Shown: positions 34,327 through 42,903, counted from the first letter of the stretch. The stretch: DNA of 64,000 bases from UBA1447 sp002329225 (GCA_050946835.1 JBMNVN010000004.1:124001-188000), one strand, 5' to 3'. Translations and numbers: made by a program. Notes: generated by a model not told the origin, from the letters alone.

Positions 34327-35751
34327 CTAACTTATTTTTTCCATAAGAATATCTATGGTCAATTGTGGATTGGCCTTACCTTTGGTTTTGCCCATCACCT
34401 GGCCTATTATGGATTGAAGGGCTTTCTCTTTCCCGGACTTGTACTCTTTCAGAGCCTTTTCACTCTTTGCCAATACCTCATCAATCATTTTTGAAAGCAG
34501 TTCCCTGTCATTTATCTGTTCCAAGTCTTCTTCTACAACTATGGCTTCGGGAGTCCTCTCGGGATTTTCAAATATGAACTCTATTGCCTTTTTTGCACTG
34601 CCGATATTAATTCTGCCGGTCTCTACAAATTCAATTATCCGGGCAAAATCCTCCGGGGCTATATCTACATTAAAGTCTTCGGGGCTTGTCAATCTGAATA
34701 TATCGGTAATGATAAGATTTGCCGCGGATTTCGGATCCGCTCCCTTTTTTACGGTTTCCTCAAAGAATGTGGCAACTTCTATGGAAGATATCAGTTGTTC
34801 CGCATCATAATTGCCGAGACCGTATTTTTCTATATATCTTGCCTTTCTGGCATCCGGCAGCTCGGGCAAAGCTTCAGTTAACTCCTTAATTTTTTCGTCC
34901 GTTATGACTAAAGGCATCAGATCCGGATCGGGCATATATCTGTAATCGGCCGCATTTTCTTTACTTCTCATGGAATAGGTTTTTCCGGTGTCCTGGGAAA
35001 AACCTCTGGTTTCCTGGAACAACTTTTCCCCGGCTTCTACAGCCTTTATCTGACGGGCGGTTTCATACTCTATTGCCCTTTGAATTGATCGGAAAGAGTT
35101 TATGTTCTTCATTTCCACACGGGTGCCTAATTTCTCATCCCCCACTTCCCTGACGGACAGGTTCACGTCGCATCTGAACGAACCTTCGTTCATCCTGGCA
35201 TCCGAAACACCCGTATAGGTCAAAATCGCCCTCAGCTTATGTAAATAGGCTAAAACCTCTTCCGCCGACCTCAAGTCCGGCTCGGAGACTATCTCCACTA
35301 AAGGGACCCCGGCCCTGTTGTTGTCTACAAGACTGCCGAGACCTTCTTCATGAACCAGCTTACCGGCATCCTCTTCAATATGCATCCGGTTTATTCTTAT
35401 TCTCTTTTTACCCAAGGAGGTTTCTATATCCAAATATCCGCCGTGACAAATGGGGTTGTCGGCCTGTGATATTTGGTAGCCTTTGCCCAAGTCTGGGTAA
35501 AAATAATTCTTCCTGTCCTGCTTGCCGACCCTTGTTATTTCACAATTGGTAGCCAGACCCGCCATTACGGCCAGTTCCAAAACTCTTTCATTTAAAACCG
35601 GAGTAGCACCCGGAAGACCCTGACAGACGGGACAGGTGTTTACATTAGGTTCCACACCGAATTCTGTGGAACAGTTGCAGAATATTTTGGTGTTTGTTTT
35701 AAGCTCTACGTGAACTTCCAAACCCATTACGGTTTCATAATTTCTCGCCAT
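34327..35751 (-). CDS. gatB: Asp-tRNA(Asn)/Glu-tRNA(Gln) amidotransferase subunit B
   Basis: GatB binds mis-charged tRNA, phosphorylates the side-chain carboxylate with ATP and lets ammonia displace it. 474 residues, normal length. N-terminus YETVMGLEVHVELKTNTKIF, zinc ligands FCNCS and TCPVCQGLPG, GKQDRKNYFYPDLPKGYQ-like segment, and the C-terminal YqeY-like tail (QSIIGQVMGKTKGKANP) that contacts tRNA. All look functional. Its ATG overlaps the gatA stop (TAATG). Arginine is mostly encoded by AGA/AGG. Confidence 0.96.
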   Translation of the reverse strand: MARNYETVMGLEVHVELKTNTKIFCNCSTEFGVEPNVNTCPVCQGLPGATPVLNERVLELAVMAGLATNCEITRVGKQDRKNYFYPDLGKGYQISQADNPICHGGYLDIETSLGKKRIRINRMHIEEDAGKLVHEEGLGSLVDNNRAGVPLVEIVSEPDLRSAEEVLAYLHKLRAILTYTGVSDARMNEGSFRCDVNLSVREVGDEKLGTRVEMKNINSFRSIQRAIEYETARQIKAVEAGEKLFQETRGFSQDTGKTYSMRSKENAADYRYMPDPDLMPLVITDEKIKELTEALPELPDARKARYIEKYGLGNYDAEQLISSIEVATFFEETVKKGADPKSAANLIITDIFRLTSPEDFNVDIAPEDFARIIEFVETGRINIGSAKKAIEFIFENPERTPEAIVVEEDLEQINDRELLSKMIDEVLAKSEKALKEYKSGKEKALQSIIGQVMGKTKGKANPQLTIDILMEKIS

Positions 35752-36932
35752 TATTTATCACCTTCCAATTTGGAAACAATCTTCTTGCCGAACTCCAACA
35801 ATCTCTTGTCGTTAAAGGCTCTGCCGGTTATCAAAAAACCCTCTTTCCCGAAAGGCATTGATATGCACGGCAAACCGGCCAAGTCCGAGGCGGTCACGTA
35901 ATACGGATTTATCGGAGCAATTAAGAATTCATAATTTTCCAGCAAGTTATCAAATTCTTCCTTTATCATAGTTCTGGCTTTCATAGCCTGAACATAATAA
36001 AGTTCGTATTTTCCCTCACTCAGTACGAAGTTGCCGAACATAATTTTTGCCTGCACATCTTTTCCTAATGCTTCCGTCCTGGAGTTCCTATACAATTCCT
36101 CAACATTGTTGTAGTCCTTTGAACGGTAACCGAAACTTATACCGTCAAATTTTTCCATATTGGTTGCAAATTCCCCGCTTGAAATTATTTCATAGGCGGG
36201 CAGGGCATATTTCAAACACTCAGGTTGAGCTTTGTCCACGGGAAGATTTAATTTTTTAAAGACTTCTTCCGCATATTCAAAACCTTCAATCTCGTTTATA
36301 ACGGCAAGTTTTACTTTTCCCAAATCCACGTCTTCCAATTTTGAAAAGTCCGCATCACAGTTAAAAGTTGTGCCATCCCTCTCATCTTTGCCGGCCGCTA
36401 TATCCATCGCTTTGGGTATATTGTCAAAGGTTTTGGATAAAATCCCTACTCTGTCCACAGAAGAAGCCACGGGAATGATTCCGTATCCGGAAACTGTTCC
36501 ATAGGTGGGCTTATAGGCAAAAAGTCCGTATTCACGAGCGCCCGAATACATAGAGCCCTTATAATCCTTAGAAAAGCCTGTAATGTTTTCACCGTGAGCT
36601 ACCGCCGCACAGGTGCCGAAATCGTTTTCAGAGCCGCCTACACCGAATTCCTTTGTGATTGTCTTGCCCAAAATCACTCCCCCGGCCTGTTTAATTCTCT
36701 CTACAATAGTGGCATCAAAGGGAGGAACATAGTTTTCCAGCATCTTGGAGTTTGCCGTGGTCCTGATTCCCTTGGTGGAAATTTGATCGTCAAAGACTAC
36801 GGGAAAGGGCGAATCATTATTTTCCAAGGCTTCCATGGCGTGTTCCCTGCCTATGGTTCTGTACGCCTTGATTTTTTCATTCTCTTTTTCCAACTTATCA
36901 AAATAATCTATATATCTTTGTTTGGAATCCAT
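35751..36932 (-). CDS. gatA: GatA-like amidotransferase subunit that has lost the amidase catalytic residues
   Basis: 393 residues, against about 485 for GatA. The family backbone is plain: TTANSKMLENYVPPFDATIVERIKQAGGVILGKT, KPTYGTVSGYGIIPVASSVDRVG, and a GatA-like C-terminus. The catalytic Lys of the usual PxxxKD motif is Asp here (PVVFDDQI, about residue 46), and the GGSSGGSAAAVA segment holding the cis-Ser is missing, replaced by a short ENITGFSKDYKGS region. Glutamine hydrolysis is therefore unlikely, and the protein may be structural or use free ammonia. It overlaps gatB by one base and follows the aspS-gatC gene by 14. Confidence 0.88.
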   Translation of the reverse strand: MDSKQRYIDYFDKLEKENEKIKAYRTIGREHAMEALENNDSPFPVVFDDQISTKGIRTTANSKMLENYVPPFDATIVERIKQAGGVILGKTITKEFGVGGSENDFGTCAAVAHGENITGFSKDYKGSMYSGAREYGLFAYKPTYGTVSGYGIIPVASSVDRVGILSKTFDNIPKAMDIAAGKDERDGTTFNCDADFSKLEDVDLGKVKLAVINEIEGFEYAEEVFKKLNLPVDKAQPECLKYALPAYEIISSGEFATNMEKFDGISFGYRSKDYNNVEELYRNSRTEALGKDVQAKIMFGNFVLSEGKYELYYVQAMKARTMIKEEFDNLLENYEFLIAPINPYYVTASDLAGLPCISMPFGKEGFLITGRAFNDKRLLEFGKKIVSKLEGDK

Positions 36933-36946
36933 AATGTCATCCCTTT

Positions 36947-39052
36947 CTAATTTTCCTCAATTATTTTCGGCACAAGTATATAGCCTTCTTCTGTCCTGTC
37001 GGTACCCGCAAGAAGTTCATCTCTGGTAAACTCCGTCTTTACTTCATCTCTTCTTGTAGAATTAATAATCGGGTGGACATTGATTGTCGGCTTGTAATCA
37101 TCAAGGTTTAATCCCCTCAGTTCTTTGGTAAACTCGATTAAATCGTCAATATGCTTCTCAAAACTTAATTTGGAATTGTTGTCCAGATTGAGCATGGACA
37201 TCTCCGCATAAGACCCTATATCAGCAACCTTTTCAACCGCCGCTTTCTCGGCAACCGATTCCCTCTGTACGATTCCGTCTTCGGAAACCACGGCAATACT
37301 CAAATCCTGAAGCTGCTTTTCATCAACTATACCGGGTGCATTGGTCAGGAGGCATTCAGCTTCTTTATTCTTCGGGAAAGCTATTACCTCCCTGATGCTG
37401 TCCTCTTGAGCCATCAGCATAATAAGTCTGTCCAGGCCGAAGGCAAAGCCTCCGTGAGGCGGAGTACCGTATTGGAAAGCCTGAATAATATGACCGAAGC
37501 GTCTGTCAATTTCTTCATTGCTGATGCCTAATAATTTAAACATCCTCTCCTGAATATCCGGGCGATATATTCTCAAAGAACCTGACCCCAATTCAATACC
37601 GTTCAAGACTACGTCGTAGGACTCGGCTTTAACGCTCAAAGGGTCTGTTTCCATTTTATCCAAATCCTCGGCCACAGGCATGGTAAACGGATGGTGCATG
37701 GCTACATACCTGTGCTCTTCCTCGGAATATTCAAATTGAGGGAAGTCCACCACCATCAGGAATTTAAAATCATCTTTTCTTCTGAGGCCGAATTTATCTC
37801 CGATATCCAGCCTCAAAGAACCCAAGACCTTACATATTTCCTCCAACCTGTCGGCACAGAAAATCAAAAAGTCTCCCGGCTCAACTTCCATCTTCTGGAG
37901 CAAGGTCTCCATATCTTCCTCGGTAAAATACTTGGTCAGGATGGTCCTCAAATTCCTGTCTTCATCTATTCCTATCCAGGCCATACCTTTTGCCCCGTAA
38001 GAAACGGCCTTTTCCGTCAATTCATCTATTTCAGTTCTGGTCAGAGCATTTCCGCCTTTGATATTGATGGAGCGCACCGAACCGCCGGACTTTATTGTAT
38101 CCGCAAACACTTTAAAGCTCGAATTTCTGACTTCTTCGGTCACATCCACTATCTTCATTCCGAAACGGATATCCGGCTTGTCGGAACCGTAGGAATCCAT
38201 GGCCTCCTGATAAGTCATTCGGGGGAAAGGTTCATTAAAATCTATGTCCAAAACATCTTTAAAGATTTTTTTGAACATATCTTCCAATATGTCCAGAATT
38301 TCTTCCTTGCTCAAAAAGGAAGTTTCAATATCCACCTGAGTGAATTCCGGCTGCCTGTCCGCTCTCAAGTCCTCATCCCTGAAACATCTGGCAACCTGAT
38401 AATATCTGTCAAAGCCCGACACCATAAGCAGCTGCTTGAACACCTGAGGTGACTGGGGCAGGGCATAGAACTCACCTTTATGAACTCTGCTTGGCACAAG
38501 GTAGTCTCTTGCGCCTTCCGGGGTACTCTTGGTTAAAATAGGAGTCTCCACTTCCATAAAGTCATGGTCTTCCAAATAGTTTCTGATACTTTTAACCGCC
38601 CTGTTTCTCAAGAGAAAGTTCTGATACATTTTCGGACGCCTTAAATCCAGATATCTGTATTTTATTCTCAAATCTTCTCTTACGCTTACATTGTCATCTA
38701 TGGGAAACGGCAAGGGCTTTGCCTCGGAAAGTATTATAAATTCTTCGGCCTTCAACTCCACGGTTCCCGTAGGAATTTTCGGATTATAGGTTTCCTCATC
38801 CCTCTCTCTGACCGTACCCTTTACGGCAATTACATACTCGGACCTTAAACCTTCGATTAATCTGAACTGCTCTTCGTCAAAATACTGAAAGTCAAAGACT
38901 ACTTGCAGGACTCCCGTCTTGTCCCTCAAGTCAATAAAAATAACACCGCCCATATCCCTGCCGGTCTGTACCCAGCCCATGGCAGTCGCCTTTTTATTTA
39001 TATCCGTTTCTCTGATTCGTCCGCAATAATGGCTTCTGGAAAAGTCTTTCAT
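36947..39052 (-). CDS. aspS: Aspartyl-tRNA synthetase fused to a GatC-like domain
   Basis: 701 residues, about 110 longer than bacterial AspRS. Residues 1-595 are a full AspRS: OB-fold anticodon domain, class II motif 2 (CFRDEDLRADRQPEFTQVD, about 218), GAD insertion domain and motif 3 (GFAFGLDRLIMLM, about 533). Residues about 600-701 match GatC: EMSMLNLDNNSKLSFEKHIDDLIEFTKELRGLNLD, then INSTRRDEV and EEGYILVPKIIEEN. The fusion should tether Asp-tRNA(Asn) synthesis to the GatAB subunits encoded downstream, a covalent transamidosome. This implies a non-discriminating AspRS. Regulated by the T-box upstream. Confidence 0.94.
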   Translation of the reverse strand: MKDFSRSHYCGRIRETDINKKATAMGWVQTGRDMGGVIFIDLRDKTGVLQVVFDFQYFDEEQFRLIEGLRSEYVIAVKGTVRERDEETYNPKIPTGTVELKAEEFIILSEAKPLPFPIDDNVSVREDLRIKYRYLDLRRPKMYQNFLLRNRAVKSIRNYLEDHDFMEVETPILTKSTPEGARDYLVPSRVHKGEFYALPQSPQVFKQLLMVSGFDRYYQVARCFRDEDLRADRQPEFTQVDIETSFLSKEEILDILEDMFKKIFKDVLDIDFNEPFPRMTYQEAMDSYGSDKPDIRFGMKIVDVTEEVRNSSFKVFADTIKSGGSVRSINIKGGNALTRTEIDELTEKAVSYGAKGMAWIGIDEDRNLRTILTKYFTEEDMETLLQKMEVEPGDFLIFCADRLEEICKVLGSLRLDIGDKFGLRRKDDFKFLMVVDFPQFEYSEEEHRYVAMHHPFTMPVAEDLDKMETDPLSVKAESYDVVLNGIELGSGSLRIYRPDIQERMFKLLGISNEEIDRRFGHIIQAFQYGTPPHGGFAFGLDRLIMLMAQEDSIREVIAFPKNKEAECLLTNAPGIVDEKQLQDLSIAVVSEDGIVQRESVAEKAAVEKVADIGSYAEMSMLNLDNNSKLSFEKHIDDLIEFTKELRGLNLDDYKPTINVHPIINSTRRDEVKTEFTRDELLAGTDRTEEGYILVPKIIEEN

Positions 39053-39070
39053 TACTTTTCACTCCTTCAA

Positions 39071-39345
39071 TGCTCTAAAAATAAAAAACCTTCAATCCCG
39101 AAAGGGACGAAGGTTTAAATTCGCGGTACCACCCAAATTGGTAAGTCCGCAGGACCTACCCACTTTTATTTGCCTTAAAGCGGCAATCACTTCTAAGCCT
39201 ACTGACACAGCTTTCGGTTAGAAACTCCCGGATGTTCTTCAACTATTCTTCCGTGCCGAACTCTCACCGTAATCGACTCGCTGAAACTTTCAAATAGCCT
39301 ACTCTTCCGTTCACAGTCTTTGTCTGAATTTCAACATTTTTTCGA
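39071..39345 (-). ncRNA. T-box leader of the aspS-gatC/gatA/gatB operon
   Basis: The T-box sequence TGGGTGGTACCGCG (minus strand, 39122-39135) is followed by a terminator stem AAACCTTC / GAAGGTTT with a T-run (39081-39116). A Stem I region of about 110 bases precedes it. In the 3' side of Stem I the sequence GAAGAACATCC contains the tetramer GAAC (39234-39237), which offers overlapping GAA (Glu) and AAC (Asn) codons. A two-codon T-box of this kind was reported for the transamidation operon of Clostridium acetobutylicum. The T-box itself is certain; the specifier is inferred without folding. Confidence 0.93.
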
Positions 39346-39350
39346 GCCCA

Positions 39351-39379
39351 ACAGTATCACATTGCTTGCCGTTTGTCAA
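39351..39379 (-). promoter_or_regulatory. Promoter of the T-box operon
   Basis: Minus strand: TTGACA (39374-39379), 17-base spacer, TACTGT (39351-39356), placing the transcript start at about 39344. Confidence 0.75.
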
Positions 39380-39518
39380 GAAATTTAATCTTTAAGCTTA
39401 ATACTTCTTTTCCGACAACCGATTAAAGTCTTTAAAGCCCGGCGATTTTAGGCTATACTGTTGATGTATACTAATAAATCAGACAAAAGCCTTGAAATAC
39501 TGTTTGGGAGGAATTAAT

Positions 39519-40829
39519 ATGTGCGACACTATGGTAGCCTTAGGCAATTCCACAAAAGACGGCATAACTCTATTTGCAAAAAACAGTGACCGCCAACCGA
39601 ATGAACCTCACCTTTTAATACGAGTCCCCCGCAAAAACCACCCCGAAAACACAAAAGTCAAATGTACTTATATTGAAATCGACCAGGTTCCCTTGACCTA
39701 CGAGGTGCTTCTTTTAAAGCCTTCCTGGATGTGGGGCTGCGAGATGGGAGCCAATGAATTCGGCCTGAACATCGGCAACGAGGCGGTCTTTACAAAAGAA
39801 AAATATGCCGATGATTCCCTCCTGGGAATGGACATGATGCGCCTCGCCCTTGAACGGTGCAAAACCGCCGCTGAAGCCTTGGAGCTTATTACAAAGCTGT
39901 TGGAGGAGCACGGTCAGGGCGGCAACTGCGGCTATAACAAAAAGTTTACCTACCACAATGCCTTTTTAATAGCCGACCCAGATGAGGCCTGGGTTTTAGA
40001 AACCGCCGGAAAATTTTGGGTTGCCCAAAAGGTGCGGGATGTGCGGGTTATTTCAAACCGCCTTTCCATAGGCAAAGATTTTGACAAAAGCCATCCGGAG
40101 CTTATTAAAAATGCGGTGGATAAGGGTTGGTGCAAGGACGAAAAGAGTTTTGACTTTGCCGAATGCTACACTGAACCTGTTTTCACCCATTTCAGCGGGT
40201 CAAAATCCAGAGCGTGCATCGCCGCCGAAGAGCTGGAAAAACATAAGGGTAACATTACAGCAAAGACAATGATGGATATTTTAAGACGCCATGAGGAGAC
40301 GGTTAAAAATCCTTTCAGGCAAAGTTCCTTAAAAAGCGTATGCATGCACGGGGGGTTCATTTTCGGCGACCATACCACAGGCAGTTATGTGGTTGAATTG
40401 AGAGAAAAAACGCCGACTTACTGGGTCACCGGCAGTTCTACACCCTGCATCAGTGTTTTTAAGCCTTATTGGATGACTGATGAAAAAGGGATTTTCTTTT
40501 CGGAAGAAGAGGAAAAGGAAGCCCTGAGTTATTGGATGATGAGAGAAAACTTTCACCGCATGGTTTTAGAAAACAGAATCCGCCGCCTTTCGAATTACCT
40601 GAAAGAAAGGGACACTTTGGAAAAAGACTTTTTAGAGGCGGCAGGTGCTTTAGATTTTAATAACCCCGATTACGGCATAATGAAAAGTTTAATGCTTGAT
40701 GCGGCATCAAAGGAAGAGGCATTGATTCTCAAATATGCCGGAGACGGTGTTAGCGGACAGCCGGGAATAAAGGGTAACCCTTACTTCAGATACTATTGGA
40801 AAAAACAGAATAAGGCTTTAAAGACCTGA
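39519..40829 (+). CDS. Family C69 Ntn-hydrolase (dipeptidase/secernin-like)
   Basis: 436 residues from the ATG at 39519 (GGGAGG upstream; an in-frame TTG at 39492 is rejected). Cys2 in MCDTMVALGNSTKDG is the predicted N-terminal nucleophile after Met removal. NSDR, followed by WGCEMGANEFGLNIGNEAVFTK, matches the C69/secernin family. Members cleave dipeptides or other amide bonds. No signal peptide, so it is cytoplasmic. It stands alone with its own terminator. Confidence 0.87.
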   Translation: MCDTMVALGNSTKDGITLFAKNSDRQPNEPHLLIRVPRKNHPENTKVKCTYIEIDQVPLTYEVLLLKPSWMWGCEMGANEFGLNIGNEAVFTKEKYADDSLLGMDMMRLALERCKTAAEALELITKLLEEHGQGGNCGYNKKFTYHNAFLIADPDEAWVLETAGKFWVAQKVRDVRVISNRLSIGKDFDKSHPELIKNAVDKGWCKDEKSFDFAECYTEPVFTHFSGSKSRACIAAEELEKHKGNITAKTMMDILRRHEETVKNPFRQSSLKSVCMHGGFIFGDHTTGSYVVELREKTPTYWVTGSSTPCISVFKPYWMTDEKGIFFSEEEEKEALSYWMMRENFHRMVLENRIRRLSNYLKERDTLEKDFLEAAGALDFNNPDYGIMKSLMLDAASKEEALILKYAGDGVSGQPGIKGNPYFRYYWKKQNKALKT

Positions 40830-40862
40830 TTCCGAATAAAAATATTAACTGCTATTTAATCG

Positions 40863-40889
40863 AAAAAACCGCCTGAAAAGCGGTTTTTT
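40863..40889 (+). terminator. Terminator of the C69 peptidase gene
   Basis: AAAAAACCGC / GCGGTTTTTT with a 7-base loop, immediately followed by more T-rich sequence. Confidence 0.88.
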
Positions 40890-41011
40890 CGGTCTTTTTT
40901 CATTTTTTGCTTGCATTTTTTGAAGGACTGTGCTATTTTATGCGGGATTTGTCAAAAAACCGTTCGGGAAAACACTTCAATTTTTAGTCCCGAAAAGGAG
41001 ATGAACGAAGC

Positions 41012-41716
41012 ATTTTATTAAGAAAGGCAACTTCCGTTTTACTGGTTTTTATCCTGATAATTGCTATTTTTGCAGGCATGCCCTCAAGAGCAATGGCGGC
41101 GGAAACTTACGAAATTAACGGTGTTACCCTTCCCTTGGAAAAATGGCCGAGCGGCGGCCGTTCCTATGGCAGGAACAAATGCTGGGCCTTTGCCTCAATG
41201 GTATACAAAACTCTTTGGGGATGCGGTGTGAGCAACTCCCGCGGCACGGAAAATGATTTGCTGCGTTGTGTCGGAACAGGTTCCGATCGTGCAATCACGG
41301 CGGAAAATACACGGCGTTTTATCGAAATGACTCCTTTGGGTTCACATATAAGGCTTTCTCAAATACTTAGCAGCGATGACAACCGTGCTCGCAATAAACA
41401 CTCTCAGATTCTGATTCAAAAAGACGAGAACGGTTTTACAGTTTATGAAAGCGTCAACTCCGGTGTCCGCATAATTTACAGAACCTGGGCGGAGTATGCC
41501 AACCACTACAAAAAATTTAAGTACTTTAAGTATATTAAATATCCCGTTTCTAACGAATCTAAAGAACAAACGGAAGAGGAGTTCGCTCCTTTGGGCGCCG
41601 AAACCTCTGTCTCAACCCACAGATTTGTGGATTTTGAGAGCTGGTGTAATCAGATTTTAGTCGGTAAAGACCTGCCGGTAGTTTTACAAACGGACAGTCT
41701 ATCAGTCAACATTTAA
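41012..41716 (+). CDS. Secreted papain-like/NlpC-like protein with no normal start codon
   Basis: A clear signal peptide (LLRKATSVLLVFILIIAIFAGMPSRAMAA, cleavage before ETYEIN) lies mostly upstream of the first in-frame ATG (41078). The only start-like codon after the AAAAGGAG site is ATT at 41012; an ATG at 41001 is out of frame and stops after six codons. Either ATT is used or one base is missing near 41009. The mature part of about 205 residues has NKCWAFASMVYKTLWG and KHSQILIQKDENGFTVYESV, a Cys and His spaced like a CHAP/papain-like peptidase, so wall or peptide hydrolysis is possible. A strong terminator follows. Confidence 0.7.
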   Translation: MLLRKATSVLLVFILIIAIFAGMPSRAMAAETYEINGVTLPLEKWPSGGRSYGRNKCWAFASMVYKTLWGCGVSNSRGTENDLLRCVGTGSDRAITAENTRRFIEMTPLGSHIRLSQILSSDDNRARNKHSQILIQKDENGFTVYESVNSGVRIIYRTWAEYANHYKKFKYFKYIKYPVSNESKEQTEEEFAPLGAETSVSTHRFVDFESWCNQILVGKDLPVVLQTDSLSVNI

Positions 41717-41723
41717 ATTTTCT

Positions 41724-41756
41724 ATAGCGGCTCCCGCAAGGGCCGCTATTTTTTCG
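41724..41756 (+). terminator. Terminator of the secreted Cys-peptidase-like gene
   Basis: ATAGCGGC / GCCGCTAT (41724-41731 and 41742-41749) with a 10-base loop, then TTTTTTCG. Confidence 0.88.
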
Positions 41757-41837
41757 CCCTTTACCGCTAATCACCTGTTTGTGGAGGTCAGCATAAACAC
41801 ACTGTAAAAATCCGGCCGCATTCCAAGCAATATAAAG

Positions 41838-41882
41838 ACAGCTCCGTTTCAGAGTTCTCCGAAGCGGGGCTGTTTTTTTTTG
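41838..41882 (+). terminator. Orphan terminator
   Basis: ACAGCTCCGTTTC pairs with GAAGCGGGGCTGT through G-C, A-U and two G-U pairs, followed by nine T residues. No gene on the plus strand ends here, since the previous gene already has a terminator 85 bases upstream. It may end a short RNA or be a backup terminator. Confidence 0.65.
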
Positions 41883-41965
41883 ACACCTTCTGCGGCAGAA
41901 AAGGCTGTCGGCTCAAACAGGCACAATCGCTAACTGCCGTTTGCCGCAACTTTTCTCGGAAAGTC

Positions 41966-42193
41966 TCAGTCTAAATCTTCAAGCCCGTTTAAAAGTTCTT
42001 TAAGGGTTTCCATTTCTTCCTGCGTAAAGGTAAGCCCCTTGTTCATGGAACCGTGATCGGGCGACCACTCACGGATGTCAAACTTTGCCGGACGCTCATT
42101 CCAACTCACAAGGTTAAGCTCTTTTGTCCATCCGCGGGCATTCTCGGAAAGAACACCTATGCTTTGAACTATCTCCCACTTAAATTCCGCCAT
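41966..42193 (-). CDS. YdbC-family PC4-like single-stranded-DNA-binding protein
   Basis: 75 residues. The whole chain matches the PC4/Sub1-like YdbC family: FKWEIVQSIGVLSENARGWTKELNLVSWN, then KFDIREWSPDHGSMNKGLTF and an acidic C-terminal helix. Family members bind single-stranded nucleic acid as dimers and may act in transcription or DNA repair. GAGGAG precedes the ATG. It lies 32 bases downstream of the YgjP-type gene and is probably co-transcribed with it. Confidence 0.92.
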   Translation of the reverse strand: MAEFKWEIVQSIGVLSENARGWTKELNLVSWNERPAKFDIREWSPDHGSMNKGLTFTQEEMETLKELLNGLEDLD

Positions 42194-42225
42194 TTTTACT
42201 CCTCCTCAAATTTATCATATTTTTA

Positions 42226-42903
42226 TTAATCCCAATTTTCAACTGACAATCTATCCTGAAGTTCCCGCAATTTTCCGCTTTGCTCTTTACGGTCGGGAAC
42301 ATATTTTTCGACAAGCTGCCAAAACCTGCGGGAATGATTCAATTGAGCCAAATGCGCCAACTCGTGGACAACCACATAATTCACTGCGCTTTCCGGAGCC
42401 ATAATAAGCCGCCAGGAATAATTTATGTTCTTTTTTGAAGTACAGGATCCCCAACGTTTTTTTGCGGAGGTAATCTTTACCGAACCGGGGGTGAGTCCCA
42501 TTTGCCGGGCAAAATCAAGGGTCTTTTGCATCAATATTTTCCGGGCAAGTGATTTATATACCTTTATTATCAACTGCCGGCTTTCTTCCCCGGATAACCC
42601 CTCAGGTACAAAAAACGATTCAAAATCAAAACCCGCTTTTCTTGCCGTAACCGTTTTTAAAGGGTATTCACGACCTAAATAGAGCAGACTGTCCCCGGGC
42701 TGCAGGCTGAACTCTGCCTTCTTCTTTACCTGCTGCCGCTTTTTGTCGGCCTGAAAATCCAACTTGTGGCGATGCTTCGCTACAAACTTCTCAATTTCTC
42801 CGTCAGATATATGGCGGGGGCAGCGAACCTCTATCTGTCCGTCTTCCAAAACATAGATACCGAGGGTTTTTCTTTTTGACCTGACAACACGGTATTCCGG
42901 CAT
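42226..42903 (-). CDS. YgjP/SprT-like zinc metalloprotein (M48-like domain)
   Basis: About 225 residues from the ATG at 42901-42903 (GGAGG just upstream); the frame is open to 42990 but without a site. The metal motif HELAHLAQLNH (HExxH plus a further His) is at about residue 180, with the typical SAKKRWGSCTSKKNINYSWRLIMAP segment before it. The N-terminal KRKTLGIYVLEDGQIEVRCPRHIS is also diagnostic. The substrate of this family is not established. Cytoplasmic, no signal peptide. Confidence 0.9.
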   Translation of the reverse strand: MPEYRVVRSKRKTLGIYVLEDGQIEVRCPRHISDGEIEKFVAKHRHKLDFQADKKRQQVKKKAEFSLQPGDSLLYLGREYPLKTVTARKAGFDFESFFVPEGLSGEESRQLIIKVYKSLARKILMQKTLDFARQMGLTPGSVKITSAKKRWGSCTSKKNINYSWRLIMAPESAVNYVVVHELAHLAQLNHSRRFWQLVEKYVPDRKEQSGKLRELQDRLSVENWD

